Assembly: GCA_030038295.1 (NCBI GenBank)
Contig: JASHPF010000066.1
Coordinates: 1-34,768 of the forward strand
Length of the DNA: 34,768 nucleotides
Source: Streptosporangiaceae bacterium
GTDB taxonomy: Bacteria > Actinomycetota > Actinomycetes > Streptosporangiales > Streptosporangiaceae
Direction: 5' to 3'
The position numbers and the translations under genes are program-made. Every line of letters starts with the position of its first letter. The first letter of the stretch is position 1. This document shows positions 24,045-32,206 of the stretch, piece by piece. The notes beneath the pieces are model-generated. The model saw nothing but the letters and a program-made list of their open reading frames with translations, made no database searches and was not told the DNA's origin.

Positions 24045-26288
24045 TCAGGCCTCGGAGCTCCGGCCGCGTCGCGACCGGATGAGCAGGTCCTGAATGTCGG
24101 CGAGCGGCTTGCCAGCCTCGTCGAACTGGTGCCGGGTCCAGGTACCGTCGGAGCCAAGCCACCAGGACGAGATGCCGGCGTCCAAGGCCATGCGGACGAG
24201 CTCACGCAGTTCGGCGCGCTGCGACTCGTCGGTGACGCGCACGAGCACCTCTACCCGCCGGTCGAGGTTGCGGTGCATCAGGTCGGCGCTGCCGATCCAG
24301 ACCTCGCCGGGCGAGTCGCTCGCGCCGGTGCCGAACGCGTAGATGCGCGAGTGCTCCAGGAACCGGCCCACCACGCTGCGCACCCGCACCGTCTCCGACA
24401 GCCCGGGCACGCCCGGCCGGATCGCGCAGATCCCGCGGATCCACAGGTCGATCGGCACGCCGGCCATCGAGGCGCGGTACAGGGCGTCAATGATCTCCTC
24501 GTCGATGATCGCGTTGCACTTCATCTGGATGAGCGCCGGCCGGCCGGCCCGGTGGAGCTCGACCTGCTCTTCGATCCGCTCGATCAGGCCGGCCCGCACC
24601 CCGACCGGAGCCACGAGCAGCCGGTGATACCTCGACTTCAGGCTGTATCCGGTCAGGTGGTTGAACAGGTACGTGACATCCTCGGCCACGTCGGAGTCCG
24701 TGGTCAGCAGGCCGAAGTCCTCATACAGCCGCGCGGTCTTGGGGTGGTAGTTTCCCGTGCCGATGTGACAGAACCGGCGCAGCGAACCGTCGGCCTCCCC
24801 GCGCACGATCAGCGCCATCTTGCAGTGCGTCTTCAGCCCGAGCATGCCGTAGACGACGTGGCAGCCCGCCTGCTCCAGCTTGCGCACCCAGCCGATGTTG
24901 GCCTGCTCGTCACCGCGTGCCTTGATCTCGACCACGACCACGACCTGCTTGCCCGCCTCGGCCGCGTCGATGAGCGCGTCCACGATCTCGGAGTCGCCAC
25001 TGGTCCGGTACAGCGTCTGCTTGATCGCGAGCACCTTCGGGTCGGCCGCCGCCGACACGAGCAGCCGCTGCACGCTGGCGCTGAACGAGTCGTAGGGATG
25101 GTGCACCAGCACGTCCCGCTCGGTCAGCTGGCTGAACACGTCGGTGACGTCGTGCGCGATCGCGCTCTCGGCCGGCACGAACGTCGGGTACTTGAGGTCC
25201 CGGCGGTCAAGGTCAGCGATCGCGCTCAGCCCGGACAGGTCCAGCGGCCCCGGCAGCCGGTACACGGCTCGCCTGTCGACCCCCAGCTCCGTGACAAGCT
25301 TGTCCAGCACCGCGTCGGAAATCGACTCCTCGACCTCCAGCCGGACGGCGGGCTCGAACCTGCGCCGGGTGAGCTCGCGCTCGAGCGACTTCAGCAGGTC
25401 CTCGGTCACGTCCTCGTCGATCTCCAGGTCGGTGATCCTCGTGACCCGGAATGCGTAGTGCTCGAGGATGTGCAGGCCCACGAACAGCTCGCCCAGGTGT
25501 GCGGCGATAACATCCTCGATCGGTACAAACCGGTTCGGCAGCACGCTCAGGAACCGCGGTAGCAGCGGCGGGACCTTGAGCCTGGCGAACATGGTCATCC
25601 CCGTCCGCGGATCCGCGATCATCACGGCAAGACTGAGCGACTGGCCAGAGATAAACGGGAACGGGTGCGCCGGGTCGACCGCAAGCGGCGTCAGCACGGG
25701 GAAGATGCGCTCATTGAACAGGCGCTCGAGCCTCGCCTGCTCGTCGTCGCCGAGCTCCTTCCAGCGAAGGATCTCGATGCCCTCATCGGCGAGATCGGGC
25801 TGCAGCCGGTCGGTGAAGCAGTGCGCGTGCCGCACCGATAGCTCGCCGGCGAACTCGAGGGCATGCTCGAGGATCCGAGTCGGCGACTGGCCGGACGCGG
25901 CTTCCACGGGCAGGCCGGTGGCCATCCGGCGGACCCGGCCGGCGATCCGCACGCCGAAGAACTCGTCCAGCCCGCTGGCGAAGATCGCGGCGAACCTGAC
26001 CCGCTCCAGCAGCGGCACGGTCGGGTCTTCGGCCAGCTCCAGCACGCGCTCGGCGAACCGCAGCCAGCTGTCCTCGCGGTCCAGGAACCGGTCGGCCGGC
26101 AGCTCGGGCACGAGGTGCACGCGCCTGGCCTGCTCGGCGGTGTCGCGCTCGCGGGCGGCCGCCCGGCTGCGGGCCCGCTCTGCCGCCACCTGGTGCTTCT
26201 GCGCGCGATCCTGCGCCGCTAGCTGCTCTCGCTCAGCCGCGGCGGTGCGGGCGGACGGCCTGGTACGGCGCGGAACGGCGGACTCCAC
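24045..26288 (-). CDS. ppk1: Polyphosphate kinase (PPK1)
   Basis: 747 residues from the GTG at 26288, which has GGGAC upstream; a longer open frame to 26564 is not conserved. PPK1 polymerises the gamma phosphate of ATP into polyphosphate at the membrane. An Ala/Arg/Glu-rich coiled-coil-like lead of about 50 residues precedes the core. The autophosphorylated His is H508 in '[20 protein letters not shown]', and the second active-site His is H646 in '[14 protein letters not shown]'. '[23 protein letters not shown]' and '[19 protein letters not shown]' are normal. The N-terminal ATP-site motifs are altered: '[15 protein letters not shown]' and '[14 protein letters not shown]' where PPK1s usually have N-R-E-x-S-W-L-x-F-N and S-N-L-D-E-F. 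It is the first gene of the ppk-mutT1 unit, divergent from the LLM gene. Confidence 0.94.
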   Translation of the reverse strand: MESAVPRRTRPSARTAAAEREQLAAQDRAQKHQVAAERARSRAAARERDTAEQARRVHLVPELPADRFLDREDSWLRFAERVLELAEDPTVPLLERVRFAAIFASGLDEFFGVRIAGRVRRMATGLPVEAASGQSPTRILEHALEFAGELSVRHAHCFTDRLQPDLADEGIEILRWKELGDDEQARLERLFNERIFPVLTPLAVDPAHPFPFISGQSLSLAVMIADPRTGMTMFARLKVPPLLPRFLSVLPNRFVPIEDVIAAHLGELFVGLHILEHYAFRVTRITDLEIDEDVTEDLLKSLERELTRRRFEPAVRLEVEESISDAVLDKLVTELGVDRRAVYRLPGPLDLSGLSAIADLDRRDLKYPTFVPAESAIAHDVTDVFSQLTERDVLVHHPYDSFSASVQRLLVSAAADPKVLAIKQTLYRTSGDSEIVDALIDAAEAGKQVVVVVEIKARGDEQANIGWVRKLEQAGCHVVYGMLGLKTHCKMALIVRGEADGSLRRFCHIGTGNYHPKTARLYEDFGLLTTDSDVAEDVTYLFNHLTGYSLKSRYHRLLVAPVGVRAGLIERIEEQVELHRAGRPALIQMKCNAIIDEEIIDALYRASMAGVPIDLWIRGICAIRPGVPGLSETVRVRSVVGRFLEHSRIYAFGTGASDSPGEVWIGSADLMHRNLDRRVEVLVRVTDESQRAELRELVRMALDAGISSWWLGSDGTWTRHQFDEAGKPLADIQDLLIRSRRGRSSEA

Positions 26289-26448
26289 GTCCCTATTGTC
26301 CCCGAACGCTCCGCGAGCAAAAGAGCCAGGCCGGGGAAAAGGCCGGCGACGATAGGGGAACGGGCTCGAACGTGGCTGGCGGGCGCGGCCGACGCGCGGC
26401 CGGTAGAGTGCGCACGCGAGACGATCCTGCACACGAATGGAGCGTGCG

Positions 26449-27369
26449 ATGCGTTTGGGTACCGCGCTGGCGGAGCCGACCGGACCAGACGCGCTCGGCG
26501 CGCTGGCCGACCAGATCCGCGTTGCGGCGGCGGACGGGTTCGCGTCTGCCTGGCTGTCGAACATCTTCGGCCTCGAGGCACTGACCGCGCTGGCGGTCGC
26601 CGGGCGCGACGTGCCCGGTATCGAGCTGGGTACCGCGGTGGTGCCGACCTACCCACGGCACCCGGCGGTGCTGGCACAGCAGGCTCTGACGGCTGACCTG
26701 GCCCTCGGCGGCCGGCTCACGCTCGGCATCGGGCTGTCGCACCAGATCGTCATCCAGGACATGTACGGCTACAGCTTCGAGGCGCCGGCCCGGCACATGC
26801 GGGAGTACCTGGCCGTGCTACTGCCGCTGCTGGCCGGGGAGCCCGCGGCGTTCGACGGCGCGACCGTGCGGGCCCACATCGGCCTGTCAGTACCCCGTTC
26901 CCCCCGGAAGGTGCCGGTCCTGCTGGCGGCGCTCGCGCCCCGGATGCTCCGCCTCGCGGGCGAGCAGACCGACGGCACGGTGCTGTGGATGACAGGGCCC
27001 GCCACCGTGCGCGACTACATCGTGCCGTCGGTCGATCAGGCCGCAGCCGACGTGGGCCGGCCCAGCCCACGGGTGGTGTGCATGCTGCCGGTGTGCGTGA
27101 CCGACGACCCGGCGCGGGCGCGCTCAGACGCCGACAAGGCGATGGCGATCTACGGCCAGCTGCCGTCGTATCGGGCGATGCTGGACAAGGAGGGGGCCGC
27201 GGGGCCGGGCGACGTGGCGATCGTCGGAGACGAGGATGCGGTCGCCGGACAGATCCGGGCGCTGGCCCAGTCCGGAGTGACGGAGTTCGTCGCTGCCGAG
27301 TACGCGCGCGGCGCGGACGGGCCGCGCACTCGGGCGCTGCTGCGGGCGCTGACGGCCGAGTTCAGCTGA
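26449..27369 (+). CDS. LLM-class F420-dependent oxidoreductase
   Basis: 306 residues from the ATG at 26449, preceded by GGAG at six bases; an ATG at 26437 lies before that site. Seen: '[24 protein letters not shown]', '[20 protein letters not shown]', '[22 protein letters not shown]', '[18 protein letters not shown]', '[14 protein letters not shown]', '[32 protein letters not shown]'. This matches the actinobacterial F420-type luciferase-like subgroup of which MSMEG_4879 is a named member. Substrate unknown. It is divergent from ppk and converges on the phage-like gene ending at 27470. Confidence 0.92.
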   Translation: MRLGTALAEPTGPDALGALADQIRVAAADGFASAWLSNIFGLEALTALAVAGRDVPGIELGTAVVPTYPRHPAVLAQQALTADLALGGRLTLGIGLSHQIVIQDMYGYSFEAPARHMREYLAVLLPLLAGEPAAFDGATVRAHIGLSVPRSPRKVPVLLAALAPRMLRLAGEQTDGTVLWMTGPATVRDYIVPSVDQAAADVGRPSPRVVCMLPVCVTDDPARARSDADKAMAIYGQLPSYRAMLDKEGAAGPGDVAIVGDEDAVAGQIRALAQSGVTEFVAAEYARGADGPRTRALLRALTAEFS

Positions 27370-27418
27370 CGTAGTTCTGATTCCAGCCCGGCGATCGCGG
27401 GCCGTTCCCCCCGCTCAC

Positions 27419-27454
27419 CTGGCGGTGCTAACCGCGACGCGAACACACCGCCAG
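27419..27454. terminator. Inverted repeat between convergent genes, candidate terminator
   Basis: CTGGCGGTG (27419-27427) pairs perfectly with CACCGCCAG (27446-27454) around an 18-base loop. It lies in the 100-bp gap between the LLM gene and the leftward phage-like gene, where a two-way terminator would be expected. There is no T-run, as is common in high-GC actinobacteria. It could alternatively be the end of a mobile fragment carrying the neighbouring low-GC gene. Confidence 0.4.
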
Positions 27455-27469
27455 TAATCCGTTCCGTCC

Positions 27470-28120
27470 TCACAGCACCACGGGGTTGGTCCACGCGCCG
27501 CCGTTAACCGACTTGGTCATGTACACCAGGGCATTGGTTCCCACCCCGATCACATATGCCGTCTTCGACGCGGGCGAGTAGAACTGCTCCACGGACAGCC
27601 ACTGTCCCGGTACCCCGGGAATCGTCACGAACATCGGATCTGGTCCTTTCGCCGGCCAGTAAGGGTCGAACACCACACTCAGGTCGTAGTCAGCTAGCGA
27701 CGCGTACTGCACCGCTACCACGGTCACGCCCGCCTCGGCGGGCGGATCAGCGGGCGGGCTGCCGGTCCAGTCAGCCAGCCACACATCTCCACCCCAGCCC
27801 GCAGCCGTTACCTGCGGGAGGGTATCCAGCGAGCAGTAGATCGTCGGCCGCGCCGCAGTCCACCCGTCGAGGTCCACCGCGGCCGAGGGCGTCCAGGCAC
27901 CTGTCTCTACGTCGCGCACATCAGCACTGGCCACCGGGCTGCCGGTGTAGCCCTGGTCGATCGTCACCAGCGACAGGCCAGCGAACTCAGCCCAGTCGGC
28001 GCTGGTCCACTGGACGTCGGCCGAGCCGGTCACATACCCCGCCACCAGCTGCAGCTCGCCTTTGATGGCAACGAGGGACGACACATTGTCGTGGATCGCG
28101 TCCCCCATAGTCCTGGTCAT
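27470..28120 (-). CDS. Lysin/GH25-like hypothetical protein with lectin-like tail
   Basis: 216 residues from the ATG at 28120, preceded by GGAG five to six bases before it. 'LVAGYVTGSADVQWTSADWAEF', 'LVTIDQGYTG', 'ARPTIYCSLDTLPQVTAAGW', 'DVWLADWTGSPPAD' and 'VVAVQYASLADYDLSVVFDPYW' follow the beta-strand pattern of glycoside-hydrolase-25-like barrel domains in phage tail and lysin proteins. The catalytic acids are not convincingly in place. The last 50 residues ('YSPASKTAYVIGVGTNALVYMTKSVNGGAWTNPVVL') look like a single repeat of a sugar-binding propeller, as if the tail were cut short. No signal peptide is seen. Local GC is about 58-67 percent in two 60-base lines I counted, against about 80 percent in one line of the neighbouring gene, suggesting transfer, perhaps from a phage. 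Function unknown. Confidence 0.7.
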   Translation of the reverse strand: MTRTMGDAIHDNVSSLVAIKGELQLVAGYVTGSADVQWTSADWAEFAGLSLVTIDQGYTGSPVASADVRDVETGAWTPSAAVDLDGWTAARPTIYCSLDTLPQVTAAGWGGDVWLADWTGSPPADPPAEAGVTVVAVQYASLADYDLSVVFDPYWPAKGPDPMFVTIPGVPGQWLSVEQFYSPASKTAYVIGVGTNALVYMTKSVNGGAWTNPVVL

Positions 28121-28420
28121 ACGGTCTCCAGCGGAAACTGAACCATTCAACGGAAGGGAGGTGTAAGAGATCCGGCCGCTGTCTGGCGGGCCGACATAAT
28201 GATCGCCTACGCGGGCCAGCTTACGGTGCCAGGCGCGCTCGATAGCCAATCTTCTGACAAACTATGCCTGATTACCGGTCGCGCCGTTTCGCGCCGTTGC
28301 GCGCCGTTGCGGTCGGGCCAATGGCCGGTTGCACGGCCCCGTCACCGATAACCTTCGCGGCGTCTGACGGTGTCCATCGGCCTGCTGACGGCGCGGCGGG
28401 AGCGTTACCTTGCACGTCCG
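28121..28420. other. 300-bp intergenic region, lower GC, short tandem repeat
   Basis: This gap holds the presumed promoter of the phage-like gene, which reads left from 28120. Its left half is clearly less GC-rich than surrounding genes (about 57 percent over 28141-28200). Three tandem copies of the 10-mer GCGCCGTTKC occupy 28281-28310. I see no convincing ORF or RNA gene. Confidence 0.5.
28281..28310. repeat. Three tandem copies of a 10-bp unit
   Basis: The unit GCGCCGTTTC is followed by two copies of GCGCCGTTGC, directly adjacent, in the gap between the phage-like gene and the VOC gene. This could be a cluster of binding sites or simple slippage. Only the repetition is observed. Confidence 0.55.
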
Positions 28421-28858
28421 TCAGGAGACGCAGAACTCGTTGCCCTCCGGGTCGGCGAGCGTCACCCACTCGTGCGGACCCTGGCTCGCCGTGTGCAGGA
28501 ACGTGGCGCCGCGCGCGACGAGCCGATCGGCCTGCTCCCTGACGTGCTCCGCGCCCACCCAGACGTCCAGATGGACGCGGTTCTTGACGGTCTTGGGTTC
28601 CGGCACGAGCTGAAAGATGATCCGCTTGCGACGCCCGGTGGCTGGCCCATCCGGGTGCCTGATGGCGGCGCCGGTGCGCCATTCCAGCGTGCCGTTGCGC
28701 ACGATGGTGTCGGCCTCGGTCGCGTAACCCTCGGCGATCATGCGACGGATGAACTCCGGATCCGGCTGCTCGACCACCCAGCCGAGTGTCTCGGCCCACC
28801 AGCCGGCCAGGGCATGCGGGTCGGCGCAGTCGAACGCCACCTGGAAGTCACAGGCCAT
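28421..28858 (-). CDS. VOC superfamily protein
   Basis: 145 residues from the ATG at 28858, with AGGAG upstream at good spacing. 'FQVAFDCADPHALAGWWAETLGW', 'KRIIFQLVPEPKTVKNRVHLDVWVG', 'RLVARGATFL' and 'EWVTLADPEGNEFCVS' form the VOC pattern of the glyoxalase-like group. Its start lies inside the end of the DinB gene (11-bp overlap), so the two are translationally coupled. The pair sits opposite a WYL regulator, a recurring actinobacterial arrangement suggesting a shared detoxification or small-molecule role. Substrate not known. Confidence 0.88.
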   Translation of the reverse strand: MACDFQVAFDCADPHALAGWWAETLGWVVEQPDPEFIRRMIAEGYATEADTIVRNGTLEWRTGAAIRHPDGPATGRRKRIIFQLVPEPKTVKNRVHLDVWVGAEHVREQADRLVARGATFLHTASQGPHEWVTLADPEGNEFCVS

Positions 28859-29420
28859 CGCGGCTCTCCTTCCGCTGGTACAGGTCACGCAGCAAACTGA
28901 CTTCCGCTCCGTGGTGAATGACCTCGCGGTGGATGTGCAGCACCAGGGCGGCCATCGAGGACTCGGCGAACGGGCCTTCGGCCGGGCCGCACGGCTGCGC
29001 GAGCCCACCGGCGCCGAGCCCGCGCACTCCCGCGACCCACGCGGCGTGAACCTGGTCGAGCTGGCGCAGCGCCTCCGCAGCCGTGCCCGCGTAGTCGGAG
29101 GTCATCCAGTCGGCGGGCGGCCCGCCGAAGTGCGCGGCGGATCGTGCGGCAAATACCGGCACGATGATGTGCGCTAGCCGCCACGCGACCGTCGTCACCG
29201 GCTCGACCTCGCGCGGCGGCGGCGCGAAGTCCAGCGTGAACTCCCCGCCGCCGGCCGAGATCGGGGCCGCGCTCTCGCCGCGGCGGCGGATGCTCCAGGA
29301 GCCGGACACCGGCTCCCAGAAGTACTCGTTGTCGGTCAGCCCGGCCAGGCGCGGCCGGAGCTGGTGCTCCCAGTGCCACTCGAGCTGATCAAGCAGTTCG
29401 GCATTCCAGTCGACGGTCAT
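28848..29420 (-). CDS. DinB-like putative metal-dependent protein
   Basis: 190 residues from the ATG at 29420; a GTG two codons earlier is possible. DinB/YfiT-like four-helix bundle: 'WNAELLDQLEWHWEHQLRPRLAGLTDNEYFWEPV' opens the domain, 'VAWRLAHIIVPVFAARSAAHFGG' carries the first metal His, and 'LVLHIHREVIHHGAEVSLLRDLY' carries the other two. In this superfamily many members are thiol-dependent transferases or isomerases (bacillithiol or mycothiol). That function here is inference. Its 3' end overlaps the VOC start by 11 bp. It is transcribed divergently from the WYL regulator, 63 bp apart. Confidence 0.88.
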   Translation of the reverse strand: MTVDWNAELLDQLEWHWEHQLRPRLAGLTDNEYFWEPVSGSWSIRRRGESAAPISAGGGEFTLDFAPPPREVEPVTTVAWRLAHIIVPVFAARSAAHFGGPPADWMTSDYAGTAAEALRQLDQVHAAWVAGVRGLGAGGLAQPCGPAEGPFAESSMAALVLHIHREVIHHGAEVSLLRDLYQRKESRDGL

Positions 29421-29466
29421 GGGCACACGCTAGGCCTCGATGCGGTCAAGAACTGTCCTCAATTGG

Positions 29467-29479
29467 TGTCAGACTGACA
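29467..29479. promoter_or_regulatory. Candidate operator TGTCAG-A-CTGACA
   Basis: A perfect 6-bp inverted repeat with a single central base, located in the 63-bp gap between the divergent DinB and WYL-regulator genes, four bases before the regulator's GTG. Its position over both promoters makes it a natural site for the WYL regulator. Binding is inferred. Confidence 0.55.
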
Positions 29480-29483
29480 TCTC

Positions 29484-30473
29484 GTGGTGGAAACATCGGC
29501 CCGGCTGCTGCGGCTGCTATCCCTGCTGCAGGCCCGGCCCGAGTGGTCCGGTGCCGCGCTGGCCGACCGGCTCGGCATCACCGGGCGGACGCTGCGGCGC
29601 GACATCGCGAAGCTACGCGGCCTCGGCTACCCGGTCCTTGCCGTGCCGGGCGTCGCAGGCGGTTACCGGCTCGGCGCCGGCGCGGCGCTGCCGCCGCTGC
29701 TGCTGGACGACGACGAGGCGGTCGCGGTCGCGCTGAGCCTGCGAACCGCGGCGCCGCACGCGGTGACCGGGGTCGGCGAGGCGTCCGTGCGCGCGCTGGC
29801 CAAGCTCGAGCAGGTGCTGCCGTCCCGGCTGCGGGAGCGGGCAGCCGCGATCGGCCACGCGACGGTGCCGCTGACCGGGCCGGGCCCGGTTCTCGATGCC
29901 GACGCGCTCACCACCATGGCGCACGCGTGCCGTAACTGCGAGCGACTCGATTTCGGCTACCGCGACCGCGACGGCGCGCTGACCGCCCGCCGGGTCGAGC
30001 CGCACCGGCTCGTGCAGGCCGGGTACCGCTGGTACCTGGTCGCGAGAGACCTGGACAGGGACGACTGGCGCACTTTCCGGGCCGACCGGATCGAGACGCC
30101 GAGGCGCACCGGGATCCGATTCCGGCCGGCCGACCCGCCGGATGCGGCCGCGTTCGTCGCCCGCGCCGTGAGCACGGCTCCCTATCGCTACCAGGCGCGC
30201 GTCCTCATGGACGCGCCGGCGAACGTCCTCGCCGGGCTGCTGCCGCCGACCGTGGCGCTGGTCGAGCCGACGGCGCCGGGCCGCAGCACCCTCACCGTCG
30301 GATCCGACTCGCTCGACGCGCTCGCGTTTCGGATCGCGATGCTGGACCTCGACTTCACCGTGCTGGAACCGCCGGAGCTCGCCGAGCGACTCGCGACGCT
30401 GGCCGCACGGCTCGGCGGTGCGGCACGCGCCAGCGCTGCGTCAGACGCCGGTCTCGCAGGGCAGCCGCCCTGA
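29484..30473 (+). CDS. YafY-type transcriptional regulator (HTH plus WYL)
   Basis: 329 residues from the GTG at 29484; a second GTG is the next codon. The N-terminal HTH is 'TSARLLRLLSLLQARPEWSGAALADRLGITGRTLRRDIAKLRGLGYPV' followed by a wing 'GVAGGYRLGAG' (about 1-65). The WYL domain is at about 140-220 ('DFGYRDRDGALTARRVEPHRLVQAGYRWYLVARDLDRDDWRTFRADRI', with WYL as W-Y-L). A C-terminal WCX-like domain follows ('TAPYRYQARVLMDAPA'). WYL regulators sense ligands, sometimes nucleic acids. It is divergent from the DinB-VOC pair, with a palindrome between, so it probably controls them and itself. Its last 33 bp overlap the convergent DUF2252 gene. Confidence 0.92.
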   Translation: MVETSARLLRLLSLLQARPEWSGAALADRLGITGRTLRRDIAKLRGLGYPVLAVPGVAGGYRLGAGAALPPLLLDDDEAVAVALSLRTAAPHAVTGVGEASVRALAKLEQVLPSRLRERAAAIGHATVPLTGPGPVLDADALTTMAHACRNCERLDFGYRDRDGALTARRVEPHRLVQAGYRWYLVARDLDRDDWRTFRADRIETPRRTGIRFRPADPPDAAAFVARAVSTAPYRYQARVLMDAPANVLAGLLPPTVALVEPTAPGRSTLTVGSDSLDALAFRIAMLDLDFTVLEPPELAERLATLAARLGGAARASAASDAGLAGQPP

Positions 30474-31907
30474 CTTGATCGCCTGCAGCAGCGCCGCGTA
30501 GTCCCGCTCATTCTGGTCCGCGTAGCGAGCTGCGAAGTCGGCCACCGCCTGATCGAAGACGTCCGACCCGCCGATGTAGGCGGCGAGCGCGAATCTGTCG
30601 CCGGTCTTCGCGTGGGCGCGGGCCAGCGTCCAGCCGCAGGCCGCCGCGTACTGGCGTAGCCAGCTGGGCGGCATGCCCGCGATGTTGGCCGAGAACTTCC
30701 AGTCCCGAAGCTGCCGGACGTAAAAGTCGTGCTGCCGGCCGTCCAGCCCGCGGGTATTCCGGACCCAGCCCAGGAAGATGTCGCTGGCCGCCTGCATGTA
30801 GCGCTGGCCTGTCACCACGCGCTCCCCGTGGTGGGCGTGACGGCTCGGCCCGACGAACTCCGCGAGTACGGACGGCTCGGCCTCCTTGACCTGGAGGAAC
30901 AGCGGATCTGAGCCATCCGGCGCGAGCAGCAGCACGATCCAGCACCGGGTGCCGACGCTACCGACGCCCACAACCTTGCGCGCGATGTCGGCGAACTCGT
31001 ACCGGCCGAGGAGTTCGGCGGTGTCCGCGGGCAGCGTGTGCCGGTAGGACACGAGCAGCTCGTGCAGCAAGCCCTCCAGGCCGGTGGCTTCTTCCTGACC
31101 CTCGGTCAGCTCTCTGATCGGCACCAGCAGCGGCGGGTCAGAGACGCAGCGCGGCCGGCCGTCCACGTCGGCGGTCAGCTTGGCGAGCGCCCGCATGCTG
31201 TCACTGCTGCGGGCCCTGGCCAGTCCCGTGTCGAAGGCCTTGCGTAGCCTGCCGCGGGGCTTCAGCTGGGCCTGCAGCTGGTCGACGTCGAGCCTCGCGT
31301 ACCAGACCTGCAGATTGTTCTGGCCGGCGAAGTCTCGCATGGCCTCGCGGTAGCGGGCCAGGGCGGCCAGCACGATCCGCCGACGCTGGCGGGCCGGGAA
31401 ACCGCTCTCGCGCGCGGTGATCTCGATGCTGGCCGCGAGCCGCTTCACGTCCCACTCCCACGGTCCCGGCAGCGTCTCGTCGAAGTCGTTGATGTCGAAG
31501 ACCAGCCGGCGCTCGGGGGACCCAAACAGCCCGAAGTTGGCCAGGTGCGCGTCGCCGCAGGCCTGGACGGGCAGGCCGGTCACCGGCGTGGCTGCCAGGT
31601 CGCTGGCCATCGGCAGCGCGGCCCCGCGGAAGTACGCGAACGGCGAGGCCGCCATCCGGCCGTACCGAACCGGCACGAGGTCGGGCAGCCTGGTGCGCGC
31701 CTGAGCCTCCAGCAGGTCAACCGGGTCACGGCGATCGGCAGGCAGGTCGAACATGGCGTGGTCCTGGCGCGGTACCAGGGACCGAACCGTCTTGCCGAAG
31801 CTCGCGCGCTCGGCCGGAGACGGCAGGCTCCCCTCGGACGGCCACTTGGGGTGCCGGCCCCGGCCGCGGATCGGCGTGGCGGCGGGCGGGCTCTTCACAG
31901 CGGACAT
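30441..31907 (-). CDS. DUF2252 domain protein
   Basis: 488 residues from the ATG at 31907, with GGAAGG at a suitable distance. 'PVRYGRMAASPFAYFRGAALPMASDL', 'VQACGDAHLANFGLFGSPERRLVFDINDFDETLPGPWEWDVKRLAASI', 'VVGVGSVGTRCWIVLL', 'LFLQVKEAEPSVL' and 'GERVVTGQRYMQAASDIFLGW' are DUF2252 signatures. The 'GDAHLANFG' and 'FDINDFDE' motifs recall the catalytic and metal loops of aminoglycoside-phosphotransferase-like kinases, so a kinase-like fold is plausible. Substrate unknown. It overlaps the convergent WYL regulator by 33 bp at the 3' ends. Confidence 0.93.
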   Translation of the reverse strand: MSAVKSPPAATPIRGRGRHPKWPSEGSLPSPAERASFGKTVRSLVPRQDHAMFDLPADRRDPVDLLEAQARTRLPDLVPVRYGRMAASPFAYFRGAALPMASDLAATPVTGLPVQACGDAHLANFGLFGSPERRLVFDINDFDETLPGPWEWDVKRLAASIEITARESGFPARQRRRIVLAALARYREAMRDFAGQNNLQVWYARLDVDQLQAQLKPRGRLRKAFDTGLARARSSDSMRALAKLTADVDGRPRCVSDPPLLVPIRELTEGQEEATGLEGLLHELLVSYRHTLPADTAELLGRYEFADIARKVVGVGSVGTRCWIVLLLAPDGSDPLFLQVKEAEPSVLAEFVGPSRHAHHGERVVTGQRYMQAASDIFLGWVRNTRGLDGRQHDFYVRQLRDWKFSANIAGMPPSWLRQYAAACGWTLARAHAKTGDRFALAAYIGGSDVFDQAVADFAARYADQNERDYAALLQAIKSGRLPCETGV

Positions 31908-32206
31908 GGCAGGCCTTCCTTCGCATCCGCGCGGGTACGGCCTGAGCACTCCCCTCGGCCCGGTGGGCTCGTCACGCCCAGCAAGATCCGGTAACTCAGC
32001 GCCCCCGCGATGCTGTCACCTGTACCCCGACCGACGCGACGCCAGACAGCGCGGCCCGGTTGTACGCCGACAAAATCAGAGTGCGACCGTTACCGTCGGA
32101 CGAACAGGGATAAATCGGATGAGCTTGCGGACGCCACCGGCCGGCATCGTGGCAACGCTGGTGGTACCAGCCGGATGGCGTGGGCCCGAGCCGGCGCTCA
32201 CGGCGC
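31908..32206. other. 299-bp intergenic region, no gene seen
   Basis: This gap separates the leftward fprA gene from the downstream leftward DUF2252 gene. It includes an AT-richer patch around 32069-32120 that could hold the DUF2252 promoter. I find no convincing terminator, RNA gene or small ORF with a ribosome site. Confidence 0.4.

Noticed and set aside
28281-28310. CRISPR-like repeat
   Set aside because: Ten-base units are directly adjacent with no spacers, and no cas gene is present in the window.
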